From assembly GCA_031180805.1 (NCBI GenBank), contig JAPSLL010000037.1, positions 1-41,584 of the forward strand: a DNA stretch of 41,584 bases, written 5' to 3'. Below the pieces are notes generated by a model, which saw only the letters and a list, made by a program, of their open reading frames with translations, did no database searches and was not told where the DNA came from. Both the position numbers and the translations under genes were made by a program. How positions within the stretch are numbered: position 1 is the first letter of the stretch; every line of letters begins with the position of its first letter. Below, piece after piece: positions 25,427-34,205 of the stretch. Source of the stretch: Bacillus sp. (in: firmicutes) (GTDB lineage Bacteria; Bacillota; Bacilli; Bacillales; Bacillaceae).

Positions 25427-26381
25427 CAGCTCTTCTTTTTTGGAGAAGCTGATTTCCGATAAACAAATAGACGATTAATGCAATAATTGTTACAAATGCA
25501 ACAAAGTACTTAACTTCAAGTGGGATATTTGCAGGAGTAATAAATCCTTCAATAATTGCTGCGATAACAAATAAAGGAATTGTTCCTAACAAAAGCTGAA
25601 CTGAGCGTTTTGCCTGTTGTTTTAGATGAAACGTTCTTGAATAAGGGCCTGGAACAAGAAGCTTGTATCCCATTAGCAGGCCTGCACCACCTGCAATAAA
25701 AATAGCGGTTAACTCGATCATTCCATGTGGGACAATATATGCCCAAAATTCATACATCATTCCGTGCTGATAGAATACTGCTGCAAGTGCACCGATAATG
25801 ATTCCATTATAGAGTAATAAATAAACGGTAAATATGCCAAACGTAATTCCACTTGCAAAAGCTAAAATAGCAACTTGAATATTATTTGTCATAATTTCGG
25901 CAGACATGGTAGGTGCATCGACCTGGCCCTCTCCAAGCTGATCGGGATTTATCCCATAAGCTATATCAGCTGGAAGAATTGAATAAAGATTAAGTGAGTC
26001 GTTCATTACCGCAGCATAGCTACCAATACCACCAAGGGTGAAGATGAGCATGGCAATAAAGCTAAACTTCCACTGAGCGATAAATAAGCCAATGAATGTA
26101 GTGCTAAAGAAATGCTGAATTTGTTTAAAACTAGAAATTTGATCTTTGTACAGTAAATTATGTGCTTTTGAAACAAGTCCATTTAAATATGGAGTTACTT
26201 CTTCATCCGGAAAGTATGTTTGACTGTATGAAAGATGCTGTGCTGACTTTTGGTATAGACGATTAAATCGCTCGATCATTTTGCTTGTAGCAGTCCGTTT
26301 ATTTTTATGTAAGTTAGTAATCATATTTTCAAGCTCTTTCCATTCATCACGATGTTGCTTTACAAATTGCTTTATATTCAT
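25404..26381 (-). CDS. SpoIIM/DUF95-like membrane protein
   Basis: A 325-residue protein with a cytoplasmic helical N-terminal third (about 1-95) and five or six membrane spans in the remainder. It belongs to the stage II sporulation protein M (DUF95) superfamily; HGMIELTAIFIAGGAGLLMGYKLLVPGPYSR is the characteristic region (about 220-250). AGAAGGTG precedes the ATG. It is not the sporulation spoIIM itself, which is shorter and lies elsewhere. It converges on DUF58 with a 23-base overlap and diverges from the RDD gene, a gene set that recurs in many phyla together with MoxR/DUF58. Function unknown. Confidence 0.85.
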   Translation of the reverse strand: MNIKQFVKQHRDEWKELENMITNLHKNKRTATSKMIERFNRLYQKSAQHLSYSQTYFPDEEVTPYLNGLVSKAHNLLYKDQISSFKQIQHFFSTTFIGLFIAQWKFSFIAMLIFTLGGIGSYAAVMNDSLNLYSILPADIAYGINPDQLGEGQVDAPTMSAEIMTNNIQVAILAFASGITFGIFTVYLLLYNGIIIGALAAVFYQHGMMYEFWAYIVPHGMIELTAIFIAGGAGLLMGYKLLVPGPYSRTFHLKQQAKRSVQLLLGTIPLFVIAAIIEGFITPANIPLEVKYFVAFVTIIALIVYLFIGNQLLQKRRAATEALDS

Positions 26382-26498
26382 TATGGCACCTTCTTATTTT
26401 CGGATTGACTAGAAAAAAATGGTCTCTTTATATTATAGTAATTTTATAGAAAAATAGGAATAAGTACAGGTAAATATAACCAAAAAGAGGTGATGGTT

Positions 26499-27308
26499 AT
26501 GCAACAAGAACAAATAAATATAAAAACACCAGAATTTGTTTCACTTCAATTTCAAACTGCAGGGCTTGGAAGTCGAGCAGCTGCATTTTTAATTGACTAT
26601 ATTATTTTATCGATAGTAAACATTATTATAATCGTCGGATTAATTTTTGCTTTATTTGGCGCTAGTTCACTTGATATGGTTATGATTGAGGAAACATTCA
26701 CTTTTCAAATCGCTATAGCATTAATTCTACTCTTTCTCATAAACTCTAGTTATTTTGTAGTTCTGGAATATTTTTCAGGTGGAAAAACGCTTGGCAAACG
26801 AATGGTTGGTATTCGCGTTATTCAAGATAATGGTCATAGCTTAACGCTATTATCGAGTTTCATCCGAAATTTATTAAGAATTATTGATTCTTTACCAATG
26901 TATTATTTATTGGGGATTTGTATGGTTTTCTTTCATTCGAAAAATAAACGAATAGGTGACCTTGTTGCCGGAACGGTTGTCGTCCATGAAAGACGAAGAA
27001 AGAAAGCAAAAAAGCTAACAGAAGTGGAGAAAGAAATAAATAGTAGAGGAATAACTAAAGAAGACTTAGTGATTGAAGATTGGCTTTTTCGCTCTTTAGG
27101 GACAAAGGAATGGAATCTTGTTAAAACCTATTGTCATCGTTTCGTTCAACTACCTTCAACTCAAAGGAATGAACTAACGAATGAAGTCGCAAAAATTATC
27201 TTTCCTAAAATCGGCATTACGTTAGAGGGAAAACAGATTCATGAGATCGAGAATACATTATTTATCCTCTACTTAAAGTTAAAAGAGGAGTGGGAAATCG
27301 AATTATAA
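26499..27308 (+). CDS. RDD-family membrane protein
   Basis: A 269-residue protein starting at the ATG at 26499, six bases after AAGAGGTG; two earlier in-frame starts overlap that site. Three to four spans (about 27-52, 70-93 and 123-143) carry the RDD family residues (GLGSRAAAFLIDYIIL with Arg-Ala and Asp, and later KTLGKRMVGIRVI, LLRIIDSL, RIGDLVAGTVVV). The last third (about 165-269) is a charged soluble domain. It is divergent from the SpoIIM-like gene, and completes the MoxR/DUF58 cluster. Some RDD proteins are sodium/proton antiporters, but no specific role is assignable here. Confidence 0.87.
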   Translation: MQQEQINIKTPEFVSLQFQTAGLGSRAAAFLIDYIILSIVNIIIIVGLIFALFGASSLDMVMIEETFTFQIAIALILLFLINSSYFVVLEYFSGGKTLGKRMVGIRVIQDNGHSLTLLSSFIRNLLRIIDSLPMYYLLGICMVFFHSKNKRIGDLVAGTVVVHERRRKKAKKLTEVEKEINSRGITKEDLVIEDWLFRSLGTKEWNLVKTYCHRFVQLPSTQRNELTNEVAKIIFPKIGITLEGKQIHEIENTLFILYLKLKEEWEIEL

Positions 27309-27314
27309 CGATTA

Positions 27315-27345
27315 AGAAACAGCTGAAAAGGCTGTTTTTTTTATT
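27315..27345 (+). terminator. Terminator after the RDD gene
   Basis: The perfect stem AAACAGC/GCTGTTT (27317-27323 with 27331-27337) is followed by eight or more T residues. Confidence 0.88.
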
Positions 27346-27372
27346 AATTTTAGAAAAATAGTAAAAAAAGAC

Positions 27373-27400
27373 TAAATGACAGCGGAAACATAACCGATAT
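27373..27400 (+). promoter_or_regulatory. Sigma-D-like (motility) promoter for the chemoreceptor gene
   Basis: TAAA (27373-27376), a 16-base spacer and ACCGATAT (27393-27400) fit the sigma-D consensus TAAA-N15-GCCGATAT, with one mismatch in the -10 element. It lies 34 bases before the chemoreceptor ATG, as expected for the motility regulon. Confidence 0.72.
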
Positions 27401-27434
27401 TACTAATATAAATGAAAGAATGTGAGGGAGTAAA

Positions 27435-28733
27435 ATGAATACCAGAATTAAGCCTATTCAAAAGGTATCTGTACAATTGTTAATAACCTTGATTATTTTA
27501 GTAGTTGTTATGACTAGTTCAATTGGATTATTAGGTTATTTATTCGCCGAGAATGCGATAGAAAAGGGGTCAGCAGCTGGGTTTTTATGGATAATTCTTG
27601 GTGTAACAGCTGTTATTACGATTATGTGCTCTGCTATTTTGTATTTCCTTTTAATAAGAAAGGTGAAATCATTAAATGAATTGGTAAAAGCTTCGACACA
27701 GATGGCTGAAGGTAATTTGTTGGAAACTCCTTTAAAAGAAGGAACAGATGAAATTGGTTTACTTGCCAAGTCATTTAATCGAATAAATGATGGACTTCGC
27801 GGATTTTTTCGTAATTTACTTGAAACTGGACAATTATTGGACAAATCTTCAAATGAATTATCGTCGTTATCTGAGTTAACAAAAGTTACAAGTCAGGAAA
27901 TTGGCACGGCATTGAATGAGATTTCGCGAGGTTCTACATCTCAAGCTTCTGATATTGAAGCGACAAGTCATAAAGCAAATGATTTGCAAGAAAGCATAAA
28001 TAAAATGTCTATGGAAAGTAATGGAATTATTCAATTAACTGAAGACTGTGCGAAAGCCGTCGAAACAGGAAAGGAAAGTGTAACTGGACTACAAGCATCT
28101 AATAAAGAGAATAGTGATATGTTAGAGCAAATTAGCATCGGTATCACAACACTTTTCCAAAGTGTTGATCAGATTTCAGGTATCGTTACAACGATTGATA
28201 ATATATCCAAACAAACAAATTTATTAGCATTAAATGCAAGTATTGAGGCAGCTAGGGCTGGAGAGCATGGAAAAGGATTTGCTGTTGTTGCTGAAGAGGT
28301 ACGTAAACTTGCAGAAGAGACAAACCAGGCTACATCACAAATCCAATCAATGATTCAAAACATTGAAAAAGAAACGGAATCAACTGTGCTTATTATGGCT
28401 CAAACAACTGAAATCTCCAATGGGTTAAATAAAAGTGTCGTTGATACAGAAAATGAATTTAATCATATTTCAACATCAATTAATAAAATTATCGAGGGAA
28501 TTTCCAAACTCAATAATGAAATTGATAAAGTATCAGCAAATAGTACTGTTATTTTAGATTCAATCCAGAATGTTTCTGCGGTAGCGGAAGAAACGGCTGC
28601 ATCAACAGAACAAATTACAGCTTCTGTTGATGAACAGGTTCAAACGATTGAAGCAATTAATGAATCCTCTACAACAATTCGAGAAATTAGTGCAAAAATA
28701 AATGATATCGTTATTAATATTGCAGAAAAATAA
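27435..28733 (+). CDS. Methyl-accepting chemotaxis protein without external sensor domain
   Basis: A 432-residue chemoreceptor. Span one (about 12-35) and span two (49-74) are joined by only about 13 residues, so there is no extracellular ligand domain. A HAMP domain (about 75-127) and a long coiled-coil signalling domain follow; the hairpin tip has [21 protein letters not shown] and [14 protein letters not shown] (about residues 258-300), which contacts CheA/CheW. GAGGGAG precedes the ATG. Regulation is by a sigma-D-like promoter. It may sense membrane state, respond through HAMP, or work with a separate sensor. The assignment to the receptor family is certain. Confidence 0.95.
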   Translation: MNTRIKPIQKVSVQLLITLIILVVVMTSSIGLLGYLFAENAIEKGSAAGFLWIILGVTAVITIMCSAILYFLLIRKVKSLNELVKASTQMAEGNLLETPLKEGTDEIGLLAKSFNRINDGLRGFFRNLLETGQLLDKSSNELSSLSELTKVTSQEIGTALNEISRGSTSQASDIEATSHKANDLQESINKMSMESNGIIQLTEDCAKAVETGKESVTGLQASNKENSDMLEQISIGITTLFQSVDQISGIVTTIDNISKQTNLLALNASIEAARAGEHGKGFAVVAEEVRKLAEETNQATSQIQSMIQNIEKETESTVLIMAQTTEISNGLNKSVVDTENEFNHISTSINKIIEGISKLNNEIDKVSANSTVILDSIQNVSAVAEETAASTEQITASVDEQVQTIEAINESSTTIREISAKINDIVINIAEK

Positions 28734-28752
28734 TCTTTAGGATAATGATATT

Positions 28753-28793
28753 AAAAAAGGTGAGTCCTATTAGGATTCACCTTTTTTATTTTT
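28753..28793. terminator. Bidirectional terminator between chemoreceptor and glycosyltransferase
   Basis: A long nearly perfect hairpin AAAAAAGGTGA...TCACCTTTTTT (28753-28787) with a 2-base loop stands between the two converging genes. Confidence 0.92.
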
Positions 28794-28802
28794 AAATAAA
28801 TG

Positions 28803-29945
28803 TTATGCATAACGAATTTGATCTTTTTCACTAATTGTATCTTTGTACTCTTTTAATAGTTCATCAAAAATACTGTTCCATGTCTGTGTTAATGCATACT
28901 TACGTGCTTCCTCAGACATATGCAATCGAAGGATATGATTAGATAATAGATGAATAATAGCATTTTGAAATTGGTCACTATTTTGTGGTTCGCAAAGAAT
29001 TCCTGTTATACCATCATTTATGATATTTTTGACTCCTCCTGAATTAGCACAAATCGCTGGTGTTCCTGATGCTAATGCTTCTAAAACAACATTACCAAAG
29101 GTTTCAGTTGGTGAAGGGAATACAAAAAGGTCAGAACTAGAATAAATTTCCGCAAGACTTTCACCGCTTAAATAGCCTGCAAATGTCATATTTTTTGGAG
29201 CACTCGTCATCATTTCTTCCTTTGAAGGTCCATCTCCTACAATGATCCAATGGATATGTTTAGTAAGTTCACTAGGAAGATGTAAACTTACATTCATTAA
29301 TGTTTCGATATCCTTTTCAGGTGCTAAACGTCCGACATAAGTTAAAATAAACTTTTCTTTAATTTGATATTTGTCTCGGGTATTTTGTTGTGAATAGTTA
29401 GGGTGAAATAGTGCACAATCAACACCTCTTCCCCAAATTCGTAAATTAGCAAAGCCTTTTCGTTTCAATTGGTCCAATGTTTCAATAGAAGGTACGAAAA
29501 TTTTTCTTAGCGGTTTATGAAACCAATGCATGTATTTCCATAAAACTTTTGATAAAAATTGTAAATCATAATATTTCAAATATTGATCAAAATCAGTATG
29601 ATAAGACCCAACAATTGGGATGTTTAGTTTTTTTGCATAATGTAACCCACATAATCCAATGTTAAACGGTGTTGCTACGTGGATTAAGTCCGGCTTAAAG
29701 CGCTGTAGCTCTGCCTTTACATGAAGCATATTCGGCAACGCTAGCCGACATTCAGGATATAAAAAGAACGGTAAACTTGTAAATCGGTGGATATGACTGG
29801 AAAATAGGCTCTCACTTGTACTTTCGGGAGCAAAAACTCTATATTCATACCCGATTTTATCAAGATAATCAGTAAACCGTTTCAGTGTTCTGGCCACCCC
29901 ATTGACATCCGGAGCAAAAGTATCTGTAAATATAGCTATTCTCAT
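28803..29945 (-). CDS. Glycosyltransferase family 4
   Basis: A 380-residue GT-B fold enzyme that transfers a nucleotide-activated sugar with retention of configuration. The N-terminal acceptor domain begins MRIAIFTDTFAPDVNGVART. The donor domain has YVGRLAPEKDIE, VGDGPSKEEM and the E-x7-E motif in SPTETFGNVVLEALASG. The pattern is like bacterial alpha-mannosyl- or glucosyltransferases acting on diacylglycerol (MgtA class). GGGGGGA precedes the ATG. A PAP2-type lipid phosphatase lies 89 bases upstream on the same strand, which would fit a glycolipid pathway, since such a phosphatase yields diacylglycerol from phosphatidate. The sugar and acceptor are not determined. Confidence 0.9.
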   Translation of the reverse strand: MRIAIFTDTFAPDVNGVARTLKRFTDYLDKIGYEYRVFAPESTSESLFSSHIHRFTSLPFFLYPECRLALPNMLHVKAELQRFKPDLIHVATPFNIGLCGLHYAKKLNIPIVGSYHTDFDQYLKYYDLQFLSKVLWKYMHWFHKPLRKIFVPSIETLDQLKRKGFANLRIWGRGVDCALFHPNYSQQNTRDKYQIKEKFILTYVGRLAPEKDIETLMNVSLHLPSELTKHIHWIIVGDGPSKEEMMTSAPKNMTFAGYLSGESLAEIYSSSDLFVFPSPTETFGNVVLEALASGTPAICANSGGVKNIINDGITGILCEPQNSDQFQNAIIHLLSNHILRLHMSEEARKYALTQTWNSIFDELLKEYKDTISEKDQIRYA

Positions 29946-30034
29946 CGTATCCCCCCAGTAACTAAATGAAAAAAGGTACTAGAAATATGAAGCTTATTTA
30001 ACAAGAATTTTAAGCTAGGATTCTAAATTTAAGG

Positions 30035-30589
30035 TTAAATAACAGCTGTAAAAATAAACTGGTTTAGCATAAAGTAGCTTAATACACCAGATGAACAGCC
30101 CAGTAAACAACCGGCTAATACATCGGAAGGATAGTGCAAGCCTAAATACATTCTAGAGATCCCAACGCTAATGGCAATAGGTAAAAGTATGAAAGAGAGT
30201 TCTGGGATAAATAATATAAATGGAATAATAACTGAGAAAATAGCTGTTGTATGTCCTGACGGAAATGAATGATCCTTTAATGGATTAGCTGGTACCTTCG
30301 TTTCCATTAGGGTAATATACGGCCTTTTACGTGGGTACAGTTTTTTTACTAGTGCAACAGGTAGGTGACTAATTAAAAGTGAAATAGCACTTGCAATACC
30401 TGTTAATTGAATAAGTCCCTTTGTAAAAAAGATAAGGAAAAGGCTAGCTGTAATGGTTGCAATAGCACCTCCAAGATGTGTAATATGCCGAAAGTAAAAA
30501 TTAAGGAACTTCCGGTCATAATGACGATTAACACTTCGAAATAACCTGCATTCGAAATCATACATGTTTGTAAAAAGCTTCGTTTTCAT
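30035..30589 (-). CDS. PAP2-family membrane phosphatase
   Basis: A 184-residue membrane phosphatase with the three catalytic motifs of the family: KKLYPRKRP (82-90), PSGH (110-113) and SRMYLGLHYPSD (145-156), including the nucleophilic and acid/base His residues. About five spans. The ATG at 30589 follows AAGGAGAG by eight bases; an upstream ATG 16 codons earlier has no ribosome site. Likely substrates are phosphatidic acid or undecaprenyl pyrophosphate. It lies upstream of the GT4 gene on the same strand and is likely co-transcribed. Confidence 0.9.
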   Translation of the reverse strand: MKTKLFTNMYDFECRLFRSVNRHYDRKFLNFYFRHITHLGGAIATITASLFLIFFTKGLIQLTGIASAISLLISHLPVALVKKLYPRKRPYITLMETKVPANPLKDHSFPSGHTTAIFSVIIPFILFIPELSFILLPIAISVGISRMYLGLHYPSDVLAGCLLGCSSGVLSYFMLNQFIFTAVI

Positions 30590-30637
30590 ATGAGAAACTC
30601 TCCTTTTTAACTCCTTTAGTAATATTGTAAGTGACAA

Positions 30638-31278
30638 ATATAAAGTTAATAATAAGAATTTGTAAATTATTTCATATAATATTTTTCAAAAAATTAATGT
30701 TCTCTACACAAACAGGTATTGTTGTTATAGAAGGACGATTGCACGTAACATTTGATTGTAAATTTGAAGTTGATTCTTAGGAAAATCAAAAAGAGAAATG
30801 TCGTTTGATATTTAGAAATACGATTATAGTAGGGTATTTCTTTAGTCAACCTTTAGAAAAAATATGTGGATTGAAAATCTTAGGTTTTGAATTTTGACAA
30901 TTTCAAAACAATTTGGAGTAAGGAGTGGATAAATCATTATTGAATGGTACCATATAAGTGGTAAGTACAACGGAAAAAACATCCCTACTAATGAAAATAT
31001 GGTAGAAGGGATGTCTTTGTTCCAGTTTTTTTACTTTGGCATTTTTCGCAAAAAAGGCGTTGATTTACTCTATAGATGGTGCTTTACTGATGAATGGCTG
31101 TGAATCTTCTTAGCTCAATCAACCTAAAAAAAACAATATGGTCATAGAAAATTTACTGGCTTTTAAAGTTTGTAGGACAATGCTGAATTTTTAAAGCCTT
31201 GTCTTCTGTAAGGCATGAAATCTATCTTAAGTAGTTAGCAACCTTTCCCCTTTAAATAAGCTTGTGTTTTTGTTCAAT
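30638..31278. other. 640-base stretch without a convincing gene
   Basis: Only short open stretches are visible: a 27-codon reading frame at 30697-30780 (IVVIEGRLHVTFDCKFEVDS at its end) and a 22-codon one about 31028-31104 ending RWCFTDEWL. Neither has a ribosome site, and both look like possible gene debris. A hairpin with arms ACATCCCT/AGGGATGT (30979-30986 with 31007-31014) followed by a T-rich run could be a terminator on either strand. No tRNA or known riboswitch is seen. Confidence 0.5.
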
Positions 31279-31797
31279 TTATTTGATATTTTGCAGCGAC
31301 TTATAATATTGCCCTTTTTCAACGTATTCGTTTCGTATTCGTTTCATATCTTTGTCATCTTCATTCGTTAAGACTCTGATAACCTTTGCAGGTCTACCAA
31401 AGGCAAGGGAATGAGGAGGGATTTTTTTTCCTTGTGGGACAAGGCTTCCTGCTCCAATAAAGGCACCTTCACCTATTTCTGCACCATCTAAAATGATTGT
31501 TCCCATCCCAATTAACGCATTCTTTCGAATGATTGAACTATGTAAAATGACTTGATGTCCTATTGTCACATCATCCTCTATTATAAGCGGACGATTAGGG
31601 CTTTGGTGAAGACAGCATTGATCTTGAATGTTCACTCGTTTGCCGATAATAGTCGGGGCAACATCCCCACGGATAACTGATTGAAACCAAATGCTTGATT
31701 GTTCGCCGATTGTCACATCACCTGTTATTGTTACATAATCAGCTATAAAGACTGAATCATCTATTTTAGGTGCTTTTCCTTTATAGGGGTATATCAA
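31279..31797 (-). CDS. ytoA: Gamma-carbonic anhydrase-like hexapeptide-repeat protein YtoA
   Basis: A 172-residue left-handed beta-helix protein of the gamma-carbonic anhydrase/PaaY family, with repeated hexapeptides (VTITGDVTIGEQSSIWF, VNIQDQCCLH, LIIEDDVTIGHQVILH). The three zinc-type histidines are His64, His81 and His86. TTG at 31797 is the start: AAAGGA lies eight bases upstream and the protein then begins IYPYKGK as in B. subtilis YtoA. An ATG three codons earlier (31806) has no spacing to that site. Whether it has carbonic anhydrase activity is unproven; it is the only apparently intact carbonic anhydrase-type gene here, because the beta-class gene at 1.4 kb is broken. Confidence 0.9.
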   Translation of the reverse strand: MIYPYKGKAPKIDDSVFIADYVTITGDVTIGEQSSIWFQSVIRGDVAPTIIGKRVNIQDQCCLHQSPNRPLIIEDDVTIGHQVILHSSIIRKNALIGMGTIILDGAEIGEGAFIGAGSLVPQGKKIPPHSLAFGRPAKVIRVLTNEDDKDMKRIRNEYVEKGQYYKSLQNIK

Positions 31798-32016
31798 ACG
31801 TATCATCCTTTCTTTAAGAAGAGATATTATAGCCTTTTTAATAGTGGATAAAGCATTGTTTTCTACCATATATTATAACAAAGGTGAAAAGGAGTTACGA
31901 TTTTAAATCTTCCAAAGTGTACATTTAGCAAGAGCACCTAGATCTTTAAGGACATGTCCATTTATCCATAAGGAGATTTACTTTTGTTCGTAATGATTTA
32001 AGGGAGGCTTTCTTTC

Positions 32017-32802
32017 ATGTGGAAATGGGAAACAGAGGTGGAACAGCCAAAGGGTGTTGTGATCATTGTTCATGGTGCTGCAGAACATCATGGACGTTAT
32101 AAATGGCTAGCCGAAATGTGGAAGTTGTCTGGCTACCATGTTGTCATGGGTGATTTACCTGGACAAGGTACGACGACACGAAGAAGAGGACATATTCAAT
32201 CATTTGACGAATATATACTAGAAGTAAATGAATGGGTAAAGGAAGCGACTCGATTTGGATTACCATTATTTTTATTAGGACATAGCATGGGCGGACTAAT
32301 TTTAGTTCGTGCTCTTCAAGAGAATAGTTTTAATGCTCAAGCTGTTCTGTTATCATCCCCGTGTTTAGGGATCTTGTACAGACCGAACAAGGTAATCGAT
32401 CTCGCTTCAAAGGGGCTAAATATCGTTGCACCTTCTTTTAAGGTTGAATCGAATTTAAGCATTGACTTGGCAACAAGAAATAAAGCTGTCCAGGAAATGG
32501 ATGAAAATGATTCATTATATGTGACAAAAGTGTCAATCAGATGGTATCGTGAACTAGTTAAAGCAATGGAAGTGGCTCATAAACAAATAGATATATTTCA
32601 AGATATCCCCCTTTTTATTATGCAAGGTGGAGAAGACAAAATTGTTGATAAAGCAGCAGTAAAGGATTGGTTTAATAAGGTAAATATTCTTGAAAAATCG
32701 TATAAAGAATGGAAAGGTCTTTATCATGAAATTTTCAGTGAACCTGAGCGTGAAGCTGTTTTTGAAAGAGCAAGGCAATTTTTCGATGCCCATTGTAAGT
32801 AA
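32017..32802 (+). CDS. ytpA: Alpha/beta hydrolase YtpA (lysophospholipase-like)
   Basis: A 261-residue serine hydrolase of the monoacylglycerol/lysophospholipase class. Triad residues: Ser90 in GHSMGG (88-93), Asp207 in GGEDKIVD and His237 in LYHEIF. The oxyanion segment is VHGAAEHHGRY. GGGAGG precedes the ATG. Its place directly before ytpB is the B. subtilis arrangement, where YtpA is reported to form the phospholipid antibiotic bacilysocin; here that product is inferred only from orthology. Intergenic distance to ytpB is about 105 bases. Confidence 0.9.
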   Translation: MWKWETEVEQPKGVVIIVHGAAEHHGRYKWLAEMWKLSGYHVVMGDLPGQGTTTRRRGHIQSFDEYILEVNEWVKEATRFGLPLFLLGHSMGGLILVRALQENSFNAQAVLLSSPCLGILYRPNKVIDLASKGLNIVAPSFKVESNLSIDLATRNKAVQEMDENDSLYVTKVSIRWYRELVKAMEVAHKQIDIFQDIPLFIMQGGEDKIVDKAAVKDWFNKVNILEKSYKEWKGLYHEIFSEPEREAVFERARQFFDAHCK

Positions 32803-32906
32803 AAAAGTGGTAAACTTAATGGTAAGAATATATAAATGAAAACGTACCAATAGCATTTTTAATATCTTTTAAGCGTGAATAATGAAAGTAAGAGGTGACA
32901 CCCCCT

Positions 32907-33986
32907 TTGACAGTACCAGAGCATCCTTTAAGATTAATGACAAAAGTATATAAAGAAATTTTCCCAATTGTGCATTTTTATATTCGATATTGGCGAGAGC
33001 AAGCAGAAAAGATACCGAATGAGGAATTAAAAAATCAGGCTTTGAACAGTATTGATAAAAAGGAATTTCACTGTGAAGGTGGCGGCATTCTTGCGATGAT
33101 TTCAGGAGAATATAAGCAACAATGTATAGAATTCATCGTCGCCTATCAAACAATTAGCGATTATTTAGATAATTTATGTGATAGAAGTACTTCGTTAGAT
33201 CCTAAAGATTTTCGAATGCTGCATCAATCAATGTTAGATGCCTTAACTTGTGGTGCACCATGTAAAGATTATTATCGTTTTAGAGATGAAAAGGATGATG
33301 GTGGGTACTTACATAAGCTTGTGCAAACCTGTCAAAATGTATTAGCAGATATTAAGCATTATCCAATTATCGCAAAGTATTTGCTTGAATTGTCTAACTA
33401 TTATTGTGATCTGCAAGTACATAAACATGTACGTAAAGAAGAACGTGTTCCTCGTTTAGAGAATTGGTTTGAAGCTCATAAAACAAATGTGCCTGAAATG
33501 GAATGGTATGAGTTCTCTGCTTGTACAGGCTCTACGCTTGGCATTTTCTGTTTAGTTGCATATGCATTTCAGGATGGGTTTGATGAGAAACATGCGTTAC
33601 AAATCAAAGAAAGCTATTTTCCATATGTACAAGGTCTTCACATTTTGCTTGATTACTTAATAGATCAGGAAGAAGATAAGCTTGGCGGGGATTTGAATTT
33701 TTGTAGTTATTATGCTTCAGAATCAGATATGATGGAAAGACTTGAGTATTTTGTGGAAAAGGCAGACCAGCATCTTACAGGGATTCCGCATGAGAATTTT
33801 CATCGTTTAATTAATCGAGGATTATTAGGGGTCTATTTATCAGATGATAAGGTAGCGGAACATAAGGAGTTGCATAAATTAGCCAAAAGATTAATCAAAT
33901 TAGGTGGTTTAACGTCGTTCTTTTTTTATTTCAATGGAAGAGCGTATAGGACGATCCAAAAGCTTCCATGGAAAAGAAGTTCATAA
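32907..33986 (+). CDS. ytpB: Tetraprenyl-beta-curcumene synthase YtpB
   Basis: A 359-residue class of large terpene synthase (DUF2600). B. subtilis YtpB cyclises heptaprenyl diphosphate to tetraprenyl-beta-curcumene, a precursor of the sesquarterpenes found in spores. Start TTG at 32907 follows AGAGGTGA by eight bases and gives the family N-terminus MTVP; a GTG four codons earlier is worse placed. Acidic metal-binding motif DYLDNLCD lies at 85-92; FHCEGGGILAMISG precedes it. It follows ytpA and is closed by a strong hairpin. Partner enzymes for later steps are not in the window. Confidence 0.9.
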   Translation: MTVPEHPLRLMTKVYKEIFPIVHFYIRYWREQAEKIPNEELKNQALNSIDKKEFHCEGGGILAMISGEYKQQCIEFIVAYQTISDYLDNLCDRSTSLDPKDFRMLHQSMLDALTCGAPCKDYYRFRDEKDDGGYLHKLVQTCQNVLADIKHYPIIAKYLLELSNYYCDLQVHKHVRKEERVPRLENWFEAHKTNVPEMEWYEFSACTGSTLGIFCLVAYAFQDGFDEKHALQIKESYFPYVQGLHILLDYLIDQEEDKLGGDLNFCSYYASESDMMERLEYFVEKADQHLTGIPHENFHRLINRGLLGVYLSDDKVAEHKELHKLAKRLIKLGGLTSFFFYFNGRAYRTIQKLPWKRSS

Positions 33987-34016
33987 AAAAGCAGTGGGTT
34001 TCGACCACACTGCTTT
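33986..34016 (+). terminator. Terminator after ytpB
   Basis: A stem AAGCAGTG...CACTGCTT with a TTCG loop region (about 33988-34016) begins right at the stop codon of ytpB; the T-run is short. The next 190 bases to ytqB hold no gene. Confidence 0.7.
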
Positions 34017-34205
34017 AGGCATTTCATATAAGATAAAAACTACAATAATTAAGAGCAAATAGATTAAATTCTTCTTCACATTGTTTGCTTTTATGAAAAA
34101 ACGTAAGTGAGAGTAAAAAGATATAATTGAAGTAATTATTTCTTTGCGCAACTAGGGTAGAATTACGCTTCAAAGGAATTTTCCATCCTATGACATCACA
34201 ACTGT

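Noticed and set aside
31158-31198. Imperfect inverted repeat GGCTTTTAAA/TTTAAAGCC
   Set aside because: Low-complexity, bulged stem with no T-run directly after; not enough to call a terminator.
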